A DNA stretch of 64,000 bases, taken from Pseudomonas frederiksbergensis. GTDB lineage: Bacteria > Pseudomonadota > Gammaproteobacteria > Pseudomonadales > Pseudomonadaceae. The position numbers were made by a program, and so were the translations under genes. The stretch spans positions 4,642,501 through 4,706,500 of the forward strand of contig NZ_FNTF01000002.1 in NCBI RefSeq assembly GCF_900105495.1. Direction: 5' to 3'. Positions 36,173-48,393 of the stretch are shown piece after piece. Within the stretch, counting starts at the first letter, position 1. Every line of letters begins with the position of its first letter. Below the pieces are notes generated by a model. The model was not told the origin of the DNA and searched no databases. It worked only from the letters and a program-made list of their open reading frames with translations.

Positions 36173-37261
36173 ATGAACTCGTCCGTCTCTGCTCTGCCGC
36201 TGTCCACCTTGAGCCCTGCCAATGAAGCGCTGACCCTGCGTCTGCCCAGCTCATTGCAACTCAAACAGCAACTGCCTCTCAGCAACGTCCTGACCCAGCA
36301 AGTCGCCGCCCACCGCCAAGCGGTTCGCGCGATCCTCAATGGTGAAGATTCCCGTCTGCTGGTCATCGTCGGCCCCTGCTCGATTCACGATCCTCAGTCC
36401 GCCCTCGAATACGCCGGCAACCTCGCCCGCCTCGCCGCCGACGTCAGCGATGAAATGCTGCTGGTGATGCGCGCCTACGTCGAAAAACCCCGCACCACCG
36501 TTGGCTGGAAAGGCCTGACCTACGATCCTCATCTGGATGGCAGCGATGACATGGCCGGCGGTTTGACGTTGTCCCGCGAGTTGATGCGCGAAATGCTCCG
36601 CCTGGGATTGCCGATTGCCACCGAACTGCTGCAACCGATGGCTGCTGGCTACTTCGACGATCTGCTGAGCTGGGTTGCCATTGGCGCCCGCACCACCGAA
36701 TCGCAGATCCATCGTGAAATGGCCAGTGGCCTGAGCATGCCGGTCGGCTTCAAGAACGGCACCGATGGTGGTGTCGGTGTGGCCAGCGACGCCATGCGCT
36801 CTGCCGCTCACCCGCATCGCCATTTCGGTGTCGACAGCCAGGGTCACCCGGCAATCATTCAGACACCGGGCAACCCCGACACCCACCTGGTACTGCGTGG
36901 CGGACACCGCGGACCGAACTACGACCGCGACAGCGTCGCTCGGGTGAACAGCGACTTGATCAAACTGAAGATCCCGGCCCGGATCATGGTCGACTGCAGC
37001 CATGCCAACAGCGGCAAAGACCCGTTGCGTCAGCCGGCGGTGTTTAACGATGTGCTTGAACAGCGCCTGCAAGGCGATCGATCACTGATCGGCATGATGA
37101 TCGAGAGTCACCTGTTCGAAGGCTGCCAATCGCTGGGCCCGTCCATGCGTTACGGCGTGTCAGTCACGGACGGTTGCCTTGGCTGGAGCGCAACAGAACT
37201 GTTGCTGCGCCAGGCAACCGATCGGCTCAGAGCTCGGAACAGGGATCAACAATCGGCGTGA
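36173..37261 (+). CDS. 3-deoxy-7-phosphoheptulonate (DAHP) synthase, class I
   Basis: Condenses PEP and erythrose-4-phosphate, the entry step of the shikimate pathway. 362 residues of the AroF/G/H type: VGPCSIHDP (metal-binding Cys), VYVEKPRTTVGWKG-like loop (MRAYVEKPRTTVGWKG), ATELLQPM, GFKNGTDG, LRGGHRGPNY, VDCSHANSGKD and ESHLFEG are all present. Its best match from memory is the PA1750-type enzyme. Feedback specificity (Tyr, Phe or Trp) cannot be read with certainty. Two aromatic leader ORFs and a terminator precede it. Confidence 0.96.
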   Translation: MNSSVSALPLSTLSPANEALTLRLPSSLQLKQQLPLSNVLTQQVAAHRQAVRAILNGEDSRLLVIVGPCSIHDPQSALEYAGNLARLAADVSDEMLLVMRAYVEKPRTTVGWKGLTYDPHLDGSDDMAGGLTLSRELMREMLRLGLPIATELLQPMAAGYFDDLLSWVAIGARTTESQIHREMASGLSMPVGFKNGTDGGVGVASDAMRSAAHPHRHFGVDSQGHPAIIQTPGNPDTHLVLRGGHRGPNYDRDSVARVNSDLIKLKIPARIMVDCSHANSGKDPLRQPAVFNDVLEQRLQGDRSLIGMMIESHLFEGCQSLGPSMRYGVSVTDGCLGWSATELLLRQATDRLRARNRDQQSA

Positions 37262-37273
37262 GCCACACACCCA

Positions 37274-37304
37274 ACGTCCAGCCCTCACATTGAGGGCCGG
37301 ACGT
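37274..37304 (+). terminator. hairpin after DAHP synthase
   Basis: ACGTCCAGCCCTC / GAGGGCCGGACGT stem (one mismatch) with ACATT loop, no T tract. Confidence 0.5.
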
Positions 37305-37552
37305 CGGAATCGAGACACGACTCACAGGCAAAGGGTGTTGCCGAAGTAGGCCATTGCTGAAAAATCCTCTGTTACAGATCAAAAGATGTCCAAATATTCC
37401 GAACGAGACCTCATCCACTTTCGAACTTTCGTACATTTTCTATTCCGTTTTCATCAGGTTACAGCGGCTTCTTCATACAACGCCGAACAGCGGGTGTGCA
37501 TTAGAGTGAGCCCATCAACACACCTCTGAACGACTGCGAAAAAGGAAAGAAC

Positions 37553-38434
37553 ATGCTACGGAATGCAACTACTCAGTATCCGATTCTGTTGGTCCACGGG
37601 CTGTTCGGCTTCGACCGCATCGGCAAGATCGAACTCTTTCATGACGTCAAGCAGGCACTTCGAAGTGCAGGCGCAAGAGTATTTATCCCGCACTTGTCGG
37701 CTACCCATAGCAATGAAGTCCGCGGCGACCAACTTCTGGCGCAAATCGAACGCGTACTGGAGGGAACCGGTGCGAACAAAGTCAACCTGATCGGCCACAG
37801 CCAGGGCGCACTCGCTGCACGTTATGCGGCGGCGGCAGCGCCGCAAATAATTGCTTCGGTAACCTCCGTCAGCGGACCGAATCACGGTTCGGAACTGGCC
37901 GACTTCTTGCGCAAGGCGCTGACGCCCGGGCGCCTGCCGGAACACGTTGCCTCGACAGTCGCAACGTTGTTTGCAGACTTTCTATCGTTGCTCAGCGGCC
38001 ACAGTCACCTGCCGCAGAACGCCATCGCCGCACTGAATGCCCTGACCACCGAAGGCGTGGGCGCGTTCAACGACAAATATCCCCAGGGGTTGCCGAAAAC
38101 CTGGGGTGGCAAGGGTCGCGAACTGGTCGACGGTGTGCGTTATTACTCCTGGAGCGGCACCTTGCAGGGCGACCTCCTCGACAAAGGACTTGATGCACTG
38201 AGTCCGTTGCACGGGTTCCTCCGCGCCTTTTCCCACTACTTCACCACCGAAGCCGAGCAGAACGATGGCCTGGTTGGCCGCTATAGCTCCCATTTGGGCA
38301 AAGTCATCCGGTCCGACTACCCGCTGGATCATCTGGACAGCCTCAACCAGACCGTCGGTCCGCGGCACAAGGGCATCGACCCGATTGTCTTGTATGTGCA
38401 GCATGCAGAGCGTCTGAGAAATGCCGGCTTATAA
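37553..38434 (+). CDS. triacylglycerol lipase, family I-like, no signal peptide
   Basis: 293-residue alpha/beta hydrolase. PILLVHGLFGFD supplies the oxyanion hole, IGHSQGALAARY the nucleophile Ser, and C-terminal Asp (QNDGLVGRYSSHLG) and His (DYPLDHLD) complete the triad, as in Pseudomonas family I.1/I.2 lipases, which usually need a Lif chaperone. No signal peptide precedes the catalytic domain and no lif gene follows, so export would need another route or the enzyme is intracellular. AAAGGAAAG lies upstream of the ATG. Confidence 0.9.
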   Translation: MLRNATTQYPILLVHGLFGFDRIGKIELFHDVKQALRSAGARVFIPHLSATHSNEVRGDQLLAQIERVLEGTGANKVNLIGHSQGALAARYAAAAAPQIIASVTSVSGPNHGSELADFLRKALTPGRLPEHVASTVATLFADFLSLLSGHSHLPQNAIAALNALTTEGVGAFNDKYPQGLPKTWGGKGRELVDGVRYYSWSGTLQGDLLDKGLDALSPLHGFLRAFSHYFTTEAEQNDGLVGRYSSHLGKVIRSDYPLDHLDSLNQTVGPRHKGIDPIVLYVQHAERLRNAGL

Positions 38435-38542
38435 AGGAACACCGTGCCGGCCTGCATAATATGGACGGAACTTTGAGAAGAAATAGACCACTGAATCCGG
38501 TAGGCTCCGCACTTTACTGAACATTGAAAGGAGTATTTCACC

Positions 38543-38824
38543 ATGGCTAAAGCCACTGCCCGTCACATCCTCGTTGCCAGCGAAGCCAAGTGCAACGAAT
38601 TGAAAGCTCAAATCGAAGGCGGCGCTGATTTCGCCGAAGTCGCCAAAGCCAACTCCACTTGCCCATCCAGCCGCCAGGGCGGTGATCTGGGTTCGTTCGG
38701 TCCAGGCCAGATGGTCAAGGAATTCGACGCCGTGGTATTCAGCGCACCGATCAACGTGGTGCAAGGCCCGGTCAAGACCCAGTTCGGTTACCACCTGCTG
38801 GAAGTGACCAGCCGCCAGGACTGA
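38543..38824 (+). CDS. ppiC: parvulin-type peptidyl-prolyl isomerase
   Basis: 93-residue stand-alone parvulin like E. coli PpiC, cytoplasmic. ARHILVAS, FAEVAKANSTCPSSRQGGDL, GSFGPGQMVKEFD and FGYHLLEVTSR mark the fold with its active-site Cys and His residues. A hairpin follows. A second copy of the family is at 54438-54713. Confidence 0.95.
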   Translation: MAKATARHILVASEAKCNELKAQIEGGADFAEVAKANSTCPSSRQGGDLGSFGPGQMVKEFDAVVFSAPINVVQGPVKTQFGYHLLEVTSRQD

Positions 38825-38845
38825 TCAGCCTTTAAGTTTCTGCAT

Positions 38846-38871
38846 AACGGCCCGCCTTCTGGTGGGCCGTT
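38846..38871 (+). terminator. hairpin after ppiC
   Basis: AACGGCCCGCC-TTCT-GGTGGGCCGTT, followed by GTGTTT. Confidence 0.6.
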
Positions 38872-38958
38872 GTGTTTGGGATACGTGATACGGGTGGCGA
38901 GGGACGCGCCGCTAGCGTACAAATTGCGGTTACTGACCACCCGGCTCTAAGGCTGACA

Positions 38959-40827
38959 ATGCGACTGGCGTTCCCTACTTTATTGTTCACGGCCGTGGCT
39001 CTGTTGTTGAGCGTCACCGGCGTGACCGCAGCACCGCAACATGCGTTGACCGTGTACGGTGAACCGGCAAAGTATCCTGCCGGCTTTAGTCATTTTGCCT
39101 ACACAAACCCGCAAGCCCCCAAGGGCGGCACAATGCGCCGCTCGGCCGTCGAAATCGGTCATTTCGATCATATGTTGCCCTACATCGATAAAGGCATTGG
39201 CGTCACACAGGTCGACGGCCTGCTTTACTCGCCCCTTGCCCAGCGTTCGCTGGATGAGCCTTACACCGTGTACGGCCTGGTGGCCCAGAAGATGGAGCGC
39301 TCGGATGACGGTTTGTCCCTGCGCTTCTACCTCAATCCCAAGGCCCGTTTCGCCGACGGCAAACCGATCACGGCCGAAGATGTGCGCTACACCTTTGACC
39401 TGTTGATGACCCAGGGCAGCCTGCGTTATCGCACCCAATTTGCCGACGTCAAAGGCGTCGAAGTGGAATCACCGCTAACGGTTCGGTTCGACTTTAAAAG
39501 CAATGAAAACCGTACCCTCCCCCTTGATATCGCGACCTTGCCGGTGTTTCCCGAGCATTGGTGGAAGACTCGTGACTTCGCCAATGGCGGCGGTTACGAG
39601 CCACCGTTGGGCAGCGGCCCCTACAGGGTAGGCAAGGTCGACTCCGGTCGCAGCATCACCTTCAAGCGCAATGCCGATTGGTGGGGCAAGGATCTACCGG
39701 TCAGCCGCGGCCTCTACAATTTCGATCATTTCAGTATCGAGTACTTCGGCGATACCGACGTCGCCCGCCAGGTGCTGCGCGGCGGTGCCTACGACTACAA
39801 CCGGGAATTCTCCGCCACCGCTTACTCCATCGGCTACGAAGGCCCGGCCCTCAGTGACGGGCGTCTGCAAAAGGCGCACCTGGCAACCCAAGCCCCGCAA
39901 CCGGCTCAGGGCTTTGTGTTCAACTTGCAAAACCCGCTGTTCCAGGACCGTCGAGTGCGTCAGGCGCTGGCCATGCTCTGGGATTTCGAGTGGAGCAACC
40001 GGCAGATGATGCGCGACATGTACATCCGCCAGCAGAGTTACTTTTCCAACACCGACCTCGCCGCCCGACACCTGCCGGACGCCGGCGAACTGGCGATTCT
40101 CGAACCGCTGCGCGGGCAGGTCCCCGACGAGGTGTTCAGCCAGGTTTTCCAGGCTCCGAAAACCGATGGCAGTGGCGTGATACGCGACAAACAATTGCAG
40201 GCACTCGATTTGCTCGGACAGGCCGGCTGGAAACCCGATGGCGATCGACTGGTCAACGCCGAAGGCCAGTCTTTGAGTTTCACTTTCCTGGTCAGCCAGA
40301 ACGGCATGGACCGATTGCTGTTGCCGTATAAACGCACCCTGAAACAGATCGGCATCGACATGAACATTCGCCGCATCGACTCCTCCCAGTACGTGAATCG
40401 CCTGATGAGCCGCGACTACGACATGATTGTCACCGGCTACCCGGTCACGACGTCGCCCGGAGGTGAACTGCTCAATTACTTCGGCTCGGTCTCGGCCAAC
40501 GACCCTGGCGCCAATAACTACATGGTGTTGAAAAATCCAGCGGTCGACACATTGATCGCCGGACTGATTCGCGCCACCACCCAACCCGAAATGCTGCGCT
40601 ACGCCCACGCGCTGGACCGGGTGCTGCAATGGAATTACTACTGGATTCCCAACTATTACCCGCCGGGCAGCTCCACCGTGTGGTGGAATCGTTTCGGCAG
40701 GCCCAACGAGCAAGCCAGCAATGACGAAGCCATCGAGAGCTGGTGGGAAATCAGCACCACGCCGCTGACCAATCAACAGATGACCGCTGAGCAAATCAGC
40801 CGTGGCAGACCCGGAGGGCCGCACTGA
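38959..40827 (+). CDS. yejA: peptide ABC transporter substrate-binding protein
   Basis: 622-residue periplasmic SBP of family 5 with a signal peptide ([25 protein letters not shown]). The [23 protein letters not shown] opening is typical of YejA, the oligopeptide binder of the YejABEF importer. ATG 38959 behind AAGG is used; the ORF is open to 38872 but that adds a hydrophilic stretch before the signal. Its TGA overlaps the yejB ATG. Confidence 0.94.
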   Translation: MRLAFPTLLFTAVALLLSVTGVTAAPQHALTVYGEPAKYPAGFSHFAYTNPQAPKGGTMRRSAVEIGHFDHMLPYIDKGIGVTQVDGLLYSPLAQRSLDEPYTVYGLVAQKMERSDDGLSLRFYLNPKARFADGKPITAEDVRYTFDLLMTQGSLRYRTQFADVKGVEVESPLTVRFDFKSNENRTLPLDIATLPVFPEHWWKTRDFANGGGYEPPLGSGPYRVGKVDSGRSITFKRNADWWGKDLPVSRGLYNFDHFSIEYFGDTDVARQVLRGGAYDYNREFSATAYSIGYEGPALSDGRLQKAHLATQAPQPAQGFVFNLQNPLFQDRRVRQALAMLWDFEWSNRQMMRDMYIRQQSYFSNTDLAARHLPDAGELAILEPLRGQVPDEVFSQVFQAPKTDGSGVIRDKQLQALDLLGQAGWKPDGDRLVNAEGQSLSFTFLVSQNGMDRLLLPYKRTLKQIGIDMNIRRIDSSQYVNRLMSRDYDMIVTGYPVTTSPGGELLNYFGSVSANDPGANNYMVLKNPAVDTLIAGLIRATTQPEMLRYAHALDRVLQWNYYWIPNYYPPGSSTVWWNRFGRPNEQASNDEAIESWWEISTTPLTNQQMTAEQISRGRPGGPH

Positions 40828-41888
40828 TGTGGGCTTACATACTGCGGCGTCTGCTGCTGATCATTCCGACGCTGGTGATCATTCTTCTGGTCAACTTCAT
40901 CATCGTCCAGGCCGCGCCGGGCGGCCCGGTGGAACAGGCCATCGCGCAGTTGCAAGGCATCGGCGGCGCGGGTGTCGGCGGCGGTTCCGGCGAACGCATG
41001 TCCGGCACCTCCCGATCCAGTCGCGGCCTCGACCCGCAACTGATCAAGGACATCGAAAAGCAATACGGCTTCGACAAGCCGGCGCATGAGCGCCTGTGGC
41101 TGATGCTCACCAGTTACGCGCGCCTGGACTTCGGCAAGAGCTTTTTCCGTGGGGTGACCGTCACCGACCTGATCCTGGAAAAAATGCCGGTGACCATTTC
41201 CCTCGGGCTCTGGGCAACGCTGATCACCTACCTGGTGTCGATCCCTCTGGGTATCCGCAAGGCCGTGCACCACGGCAGCCATTTCGATATCTGGAGCAGC
41301 ACCGCGATCGTCATCGGCTACGCCATGCCGGCGTTCCTGTTCGCCATGTTCCTGATCGTGGTCTTCGCCGGTGGCACTTCGCTAAACTGGTTCCCGGTGC
41401 GCGGGCTGGTCTCGGACAACTTCGACTCGCTGTCGACCGTGGGCAAAATCGCCGATTACTTCTGGCACCTGGTCTTGCCGGTGACAGCGCTGGTGGTCGG
41501 CGGGTTCGCCACGCTGACCATTTTGACCAAGAACTCCTTTCTCAATGAAATCACGCGCCAGTACGTGGTCACCGCCCGGGCCAAAGGTCTGAGTGAACGC
41601 CAAGTGCTTTACGGTCACGTGTTTCGCAACGCCATGCTGCTGGTGGTCTCGGGGATTCCCCAAGCGTTCATCAGCGTATTTTTCGCCGGCTCCCTGCTGA
41701 TCGAAGTGATTTTCTCCCTCGACGGCTTGGGTCGCATGAGTTACGAAGCCGCGGTTTCCCGGGACTATCCGGTGGTATTCGGTTCGCTGTTCATCTTCAC
41801 GCTGTTCGGTCTCTTGATAAAACTGGTCGGCGACCTGTGCTACACCCTCGTCGACCCGCGTATCGACTTCGCCGCGAGGAACGCCTGA
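40827..41888 (+). CDS. yejB: peptide ABC transporter permease
   Basis: 353-residue inner-membrane permease with six helices, an N-terminal [20 protein letters not shown] segment and the permease EAA-type loop near [20 protein letters not shown]. It pairs with YejE to form the channel. It overlaps yejA and yejE by one base each. Confidence 0.95.
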   Translation: MWAYILRRLLLIIPTLVIILLVNFIIVQAAPGGPVEQAIAQLQGIGGAGVGGGSGERMSGTSRSSRGLDPQLIKDIEKQYGFDKPAHERLWLMLTSYARLDFGKSFFRGVTVTDLILEKMPVTISLGLWATLITYLVSIPLGIRKAVHHGSHFDIWSSTAIVIGYAMPAFLFAMFLIVVFAGGTSLNWFPVRGLVSDNFDSLSTVGKIADYFWHLVLPVTALVVGGFATLTILTKNSFLNEITRQYVVTARAKGLSERQVLYGHVFRNAMLLVVSGIPQAFISVFFAGSLLIEVIFSLDGLGRMSYEAAVSRDYPVVFGSLFIFTLFGLLIKLVGDLCYTLVDPRIDFAARNA

Positions 41889-42906
41889 TGTTCAAGCTCT
41901 CGCCGTTAGGTCGTCGTCGTTTCGAACGCTTCAAGAAAAACCGGCGCGGCTGGTGGTCGCTGTGGCTGTTTGTCGGCCTGTTCCTGTTGACCCTCGGTGG
42001 CGAGCTGATCGCCAACGACAAACCGCTGATCGTCAGCTACCAGGGCTCACTCTACTTCCCGGTTCTGAAGCGTCATACCGAACAGGAGTTTGGCGGACAG
42101 CTGCCCTTCCAGGCCGACTACCGCAGTGACTATGTACAGAAGCTGATTCACCAGGGCGGTGGCTGGATGTTGTTCCCGCCAATCCCCTTCAGCGACGACA
42201 CGCCGAACTATGACCTCAATCAACCCGCGCCCAGCCCTCCGACGAAGGTCAACTGGCTGGGCACCGACGACCAGGCGCGGGACGTGTTGGCCCGAGTGAT
42301 TTTCGGTGCGCGGGTGTCAATCCTGTTTGCCTTGATGCTGACCTTTGTCAGCGCACTGATCGGCATCGCTGCCGGCGCCCTGCAAGGCTATTACGGCGGC
42401 TGGGTCGACCTGATCGGTCAACGGTTGCTGGAAGTTTGGTCGGGACTGCCGGTGCTGTACCTGCTGATCATCCTGTCGGGTTTTGTCGAGCCCAATTTCT
42501 GGTGGCTGCTGGGGATCATGGCGCTGTTTTCCTGGCTGGCCCTGGTGGATGTGGTGCGCGCCGAGTTTCTCCGGGGACGCAATCTGGAATACGTCAAAGC
42601 CGCCCGGGCGTTGGGCCTGACCGACCGTAAAGTCATCGTCCGGCACATCCTGCCTAACGCAATGAACGCGACCCTGAGTTACCTGCCGTTCATTCTGACC
42701 GGGGCGATCTCGACCCTCACAGCGCTGGACTTCCTCGGTTTCGGCATGCCTGCCGGCAGTGCATCGCTGGGCGAGTTGATCGGTCAGGGCAAACAGAATC
42801 TGCAAGCGCCGTGGCTGGGTTTGACGGCGTTTTTTACCCTGGCGCTGATTCTTTCTTTACTGGTGTTTATCGGGGAGGCGTTACGTGACGCTTTCGATCC
42901 ACGATC

Positions 42907-42910
<4 letters not shown>
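41888..42910 (+). CDS. yejE: peptide ABC transporter permease
   Basis: 340-residue second permease with an OppC-N-like first helix, a periplasmic region (DYRSDYVQKLIHQGGGWMLF) and the coupling loop KAARALGLTDRKVIVRHILP. ATG 41888 shares its A with the yejB stop; the open frame to 41837 is not used. Confidence 0.95.
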
Positions 42911-44504
<1,594 letters not shown>

Positions 44505-44508
<4 letters not shown>

Positions 44509-45920
44509 ACACCACCGAAAGCCTCAAGGACTACCAGCGCGTTCGCCTTCTGGCCATCCGTTCGTTGTTCGAGATCATCGAGCAGTCCAGTGAAGGCACG
44601 GTGATTGTCGACCGCGATGCGAACATCGTCTGGATGAACGAGCGCTATGCCCGGCGCTTCGGCCTGGAATCGGCGGAAGTGGCGATCGGCAAGGCCTGCG
44701 AAAGCGTGATCCCCGGCAGTCTGTTGCGCGAGGTGGTGCGCACCGGTCGGCCGATCCTGCTCGATATGCAGGACACCCCCAAAGAACCGCTGGTGGTGAT
44801 GCGCCTGCCGATTCATGACGATGCTGGCGTGGTGATCGGCGCCATCGGGTTTGCGCTGTTCGATGAATTGCGCAGCCTCTCGCCGATGCTCAAGCGCTAC
44901 ATGAGCATGCAGGAAGAACTGGCGTCCACCCGTTCGCTGTTGCGAGCGCGGCAGACCAAGTACAACTTCGCGCACTTTATCGGCACCAGCGCCGCCAGCC
45001 TCGAAGTCAAGCGCCGTGCCCGACGCAGCGCCAGCGCGGAATCCCCAGTGTTGCTGCTGGGTGAAACCGGCACCGGTAAAGAGCTGCTGGCTCAGGCGAT
45101 CCATGGGGCTTCGCCGCGTGCGCACAAAGCCTTTGTCAGCATCAACAGCGCGGCGATTCCCGAATCGTTGCTGGAAGCGGAATTCTTCGGCACCGCGCCA
45201 GGCGCGTTTACCGGTGCTGATCGCAAGGGCCGTGCCGGCAAGTTGCAGATCGCCCAGGGCGGCACCTTGTTTCTCGATGAAATCGGCGACATGCCGCTGC
45301 CCCTGCAAAGCAAACTGCTGCGGGTACTGCAGGAGAAAGAATTCGAGCCGGTGGGGTCCAACGAAGTGATCCAGAGCGATGTGCGAGTAATTGCCGCGAC
45401 CTCCACGGATCTGGAAGCGGCGATCAAACGCGGCGAGTTTCGCGCCGATCTGTATTACCGCCTCAACGTGCTGCCAATCCAGGTCCCGCCGCTGCGTGAT
45501 CGACTCGATGACCTGCCGGCCCTCAGTGAAGCGATTCTGGAGGAGCTGCGCAGTCAGCACGAATTGAACCGCGAAGCCTTGGAACTGTTGGGTCAACATG
45601 CCTGGCCGGGGAACATTCGCGAGCTGCGCAACGTGCTGGAGCGGGCGGCGCTGCTCAGTGATGACTTGATGCTGAATGCCACAGATATCCGAGCGGCGAT
45701 TGGTACGTTTACGCCGGTAGAGCGCGCGGCGCCTGTCACGATTGAGCCGGTTGCTCAGGAGACGTTCAGTGCGGCTCGGGAGCGGTTTGATCGGCAGTTG
45801 ATTGAAGCGGCCCTCGCGCAATGCGGCGGGAAGGTGGTTGAAGCGGCGGCGCGGTTGGGGTTGGGGCGGTCGACGTTGTACAAGAAGATGGTGGCGTTGG
45901 GGATTGCAGAGTCTCTGTAA
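44505..45920 (+). CDS. sigma-54-dependent activator (PAS-AAA-Fis), likely regulator of 3-hydroxybutyrate operon
   Basis: 471 residues: N-terminal PAS domain (about 25-130, EQSSEGTVIVDRDANIVWMN), AAA+ domain with Walker A GETGTGKE, GAFTGA loop for sigma-54 contact, Walker B TLFLDEIGD and the arginine-finger region, then a Fis-type helix-turn-helix (VVEAAARLGLGRSTLYKKMV). The ATG overlaps yejF (ATGA), but the probable target is the GntP-bdhA-aacS operon just downstream, which has a sigma-54 promoter; P. aeruginosa HbcR regulates an equivalent set as I recall. Confidence 0.93.
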
Positions 45921-45926
45921 CGAGAC
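45911..45926. promoter_or_regulatory. inverted repeat GTCTC-N6-GAGAC, candidate activator site 1
   Basis: Perfect 5-bp arms around six bases, spanning the stop codon of the activator gene. An identical-armed copy lies at 46056-46071. Confidence 0.5.
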
Positions 45927-45955
45927 ACAAATCTCCATCTATAGAATGACCTTCA

Positions 45956-46031
45956 CGAGCAGGCTCGCTCCCACATTTGACCGTGTTCTTGCGCGCAACT
46001 CAGTCAACCTGTGGGAGCGAGCCTGCTCGCG
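45956..46031. repeat. REPIN
   Basis: Inverted pair CGAGCAGGCTCGCTCCCAC (45956) and GTGGGAGCGAGCCTGCTCGC (46011) around a 36-bp spacer, between the two candidate activator sites. Confidence 0.85.
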
Positions 46032-46055
46032 AAGAGGCCTTCAAAATCGACACAC

Positions 46056-46071
46056 GTCTCCGAATAGAGAC
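46056..46071. promoter_or_regulatory. inverted repeat GTCTC-N6-GAGAC, candidate activator site 2
   Basis: Same arms and spacing as 45911-45926. It ends 63 bp before the -24 element, a usual distance for a sigma-54 enhancer. Confidence 0.55.
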
Positions 46072-46134
46072 AACAACCTCAAGCGCGTCATGAAAACCTG
46101 AAAAAAATCCATATATTTCAATGCCTTAATCATC

Positions 46135-46150
46135 TGGCACGAAACTCGCT
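46135..46150 (+). promoter_or_regulatory. sigma-54 (-24/-12) promoter
   Basis: TGGCACGAAACTCGCT matches TGGCAC-N5-TTGC with one change (CTCGC), GG and GC at the required spacing. It is 58 nt upstream of the GntP permease ATG. Confidence 0.75.
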
Positions 46151-46207
46151 AAAGCCCTCTCCCACAACAGTTCCACCCTACAAAAATAACAATCCAGGAG
46201 ACACACC

Positions 46208-47599
46208 ATGAGTGTGATCATTGCCTTGGCAGCCCTCACGCTGCTAATGCTCGCGGCCTACCGTGGCTACAGCGTTATCCTCTTTGCCCCGATTGCCGCC
46301 CTCGGCGCCGTGCTGCTCACCGACCCTTCCGCCGTCGCCCCCGCCTTCACCGGGGTGTTCATGGAGAAAATGGTCGGTTTCATCAAACTGTATTTCCCGG
46401 TGTTCCTGCTCGGTGCAGTGTTCGGCAAGCTGATCGAGTTGTCGGGCTTCTCCCGCTCCATCGTCGCTGCGGCGATTCGCCTGCTCGGCACCCGTCAGGC
46501 GATGCTGGTGATCGTGCTGGTCTGCGCCCTGCTGACTTACGGCGGCGTGTCGCTGTTCGTGGTGGTGTTCGCGGTCTACCCGTTTGCTGCCGAAATGTTC
46601 CGCCAGAGCAATATTCCCAAGCGCCTGATCCCGGCGACCATCGCCCTCGGCGCGTTCTCTTTCACCATGGACGCCCTGCCCGGCACCCCGCAGATCCAGA
46701 ACATCATCCCCAGCACTTTCTTCAACACCACCGCCTGGGCCGCGCCCTGGCTGGGCCTGATCGGCTCGATCTTCGTGGTCTGCGCCGGCATGCTGTTTCT
46801 GCAACGCCAGCGCAACAAGGCCCAGCGCACAGGTGAAGGTTATGGCACCGAACTGCGCAACGAGCCGGAAACCGCTGCCGACATCAAACTGCCTAATCCG
46901 TGGATTGCTGTGTCGCCGCTGCTGGCGGTGGGCATCATGAACCTGCTGTTTACCCAGTGGATTCCACAATGGTACGGCAAGACCCACAGCCTCGCGCTGC
47001 CGGGCATGGCCGCGCCGGTGACCACTGAAATTGCCAAGCTGACGGCGATCTGGGCCGTTCAGGCAGCCTTGCTGGTCGGCATCCTTATGGTGCTGGTGTT
47101 CGGCTTCCAGGCGATTCGCGGCAAGTTGGCCGAAGGCAGTCGAAGTGCGGTCAGCGGTTCGTTGCTGGCGGCGATGAACACCGCGTCGGAATATGGATTC
47201 GGCGCAGTGATCGCCTCGTTGCCAGGCTTCCTGGTGCTGGCTGACTGGCTCAAAAGCATTCCCAACCCGCTGGTCAACGAAGCGATCACCGTGACCCTGC
47301 TGGCCGGTATCACCGGTTCTGCGTCGGGCGGTATGAGCATTGCGCTGGCGGCCATGGCCAATGACTTCATCGCAGCGGCCCACGCCGCCAACATCCCCCT
47401 GGAAGTGCTGCACCGGGTGGCGGCGATGGCCAGTGGCGGCATGGACACCCTGCCGCATAACGGCGCGGTGATTACCTTGCTGGCGGTCACCGGCCTGACC
47501 CATCGCGAAGCCTACAAAGACATTTTCTGTATTACGCTGATCAAGACCCTGGCAGTTTTTGTGGTGATCGGTGTTTTCTACGCCACTGGCATTGTGTGA
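46208..47599 (+). CDS. GntP-family permease, likely for 3-hydroxybutyrate
   Basis: 463-residue transporter with about 12-14 helices; features of the gluconate:H+ symporter family include PIAALGAVL, SGFSRSIVAAAIRLLG and SGGMDTLPHNGAVITLL. The operon context (3-hydroxybutyrate dehydrogenase, acetoacetate-CoA ligase, sigma-54 activator) points to short hydroxy- or keto-acids rather than gluconate. The start follows CCAGGAG. Confidence 0.93.
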   Translation: MSVIIALAALTLLMLAAYRGYSVILFAPIAALGAVLLTDPSAVAPAFTGVFMEKMVGFIKLYFPVFLLGAVFGKLIELSGFSRSIVAAAIRLLGTRQAMLVIVLVCALLTYGGVSLFVVVFAVYPFAAEMFRQSNIPKRLIPATIALGAFSFTMDALPGTPQIQNIIPSTFFNTTAWAAPWLGLIGSIFVVCAGMLFLQRQRNKAQRTGEGYGTELRNEPETAADIKLPNPWIAVSPLLAVGIMNLLFTQWIPQWYGKTHSLALPGMAAPVTTEIAKLTAIWAVQAALLVGILMVLVFGFQAIRGKLAEGSRSAVSGSLLAAMNTASEYGFGAVIASLPGFLVLADWLKSIPNPLVNEAITVTLLAGITGSASGGMSIALAAMANDFIAAAHAANIPLEVLHRVAAMASGGMDTLPHNGAVITLLAVTGLTHREAYKDIFCITLIKTLAVFVVIGVFYATGIV

Positions 47600-47606
47600 G
47601 GTATTC

Positions 47607-48380
47607 ATGACAACTCTTTCGGGCAAGACTGCACTGGTCACCGGGTCCACCAGCGGCATCGGCTTAGGGATAGCCCTCAGCCTGGCCAAGGCTGGCGCCA
47701 ATCTGATCCTCAACGGTTTCGGTGATGCGTCCAAGGTAATCGCCGAGGTTGAACAATTCGGCGGCAAGGTCGGCCATCACCCGGCTGACGTGAGCAACCC
47801 TGAGCAGATCGCCGACATGATCGCCTACGCCGAGCGTGAGTTCGGCGGCGTGGACATCCTGGTCAACAATGCCGGCATCCAGCACGTGGCGCCGCTGGAA
47901 GAGTTCCCGGTGGAGCGCTGGGATTCGATCATTGCGATCAACCTGTCGTCGGTATTCCACAGCTCCCGTTTGAGCCTGCCAGGCATGCGCGCCAAAGGCT
48001 GGGGACGGATCATCAATATCGCTTCGGTGCACGGCCAGGTCGGGTCGGTGGGCAAGGCAGCCTATGTGGCAGCCAAGCATGGGGTGATCGGTTTGACCAA
48101 AGTGGTCGGGCTGGAAACGGCCACCACCAATGTCACCTGCAACGCCATCTGCCCGGGTTGGGTGCTGACGCCTCTGGTGCAAAAACAGATTGATGACCGC
48201 ATCGCCAAAGGCATCGACCCGCAACAGGCGCAGCATGATTTGCTGGCCGAGAAGCAGCCTTCCCTGGAGTTTGTAACGCCGCCACAATTGGGCGAACTGG
48301 TGCTGTTCTTGTGCAGCGAGGCCGGTAGCCAGGTGCGTGGCGCGGCGTGGAATATTGATGGTGGGTGGTTGGCGCAGTAA
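47607..48380 (+). CDS. bdhA: 3-hydroxybutyrate dehydrogenase
   Basis: Oxidises D-3-hydroxybutyrate to acetoacetate with NAD+. 257-residue short-chain dehydrogenase: TGSTSGIGLGIA cofactor loop, NNAGIQHVAPLEEFP, catalytic Ser-Tyr-Lys (SVHGQVGSVGKAAYVAAKHG) and the BdhA-type C-terminus (AWNIDGGWLAQ). ATG 47607 behind GAGG, 7 nt after the permease stop. Confidence 0.96.
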   Translation: MTTLSGKTALVTGSTSGIGLGIALSLAKAGANLILNGFGDASKVIAEVEQFGGKVGHHPADVSNPEQIADMIAYAEREFGGVDILVNNAGIQHVAPLEEFPVERWDSIIAINLSSVFHSSRLSLPGMRAKGWGRIINIASVHGQVGSVGKAAYVAAKHGVIGLTKVVGLETATTNVTCNAICPGWVLTPLVQKQIDDRIAKGIDPQQAQHDLLAEKQPSLEFVTPPQLGELVLFLCSEAGSQVRGAAWNIDGGWLAQ

Positions 48381-48393
48381 CCAACCGGACCCT

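Noticed and set aside
46244..47767. 507-codon minus-strand ORF opposite the GntP permease
   Set aside because: Shadow frame, no recognisable domain, overlaps two genes.
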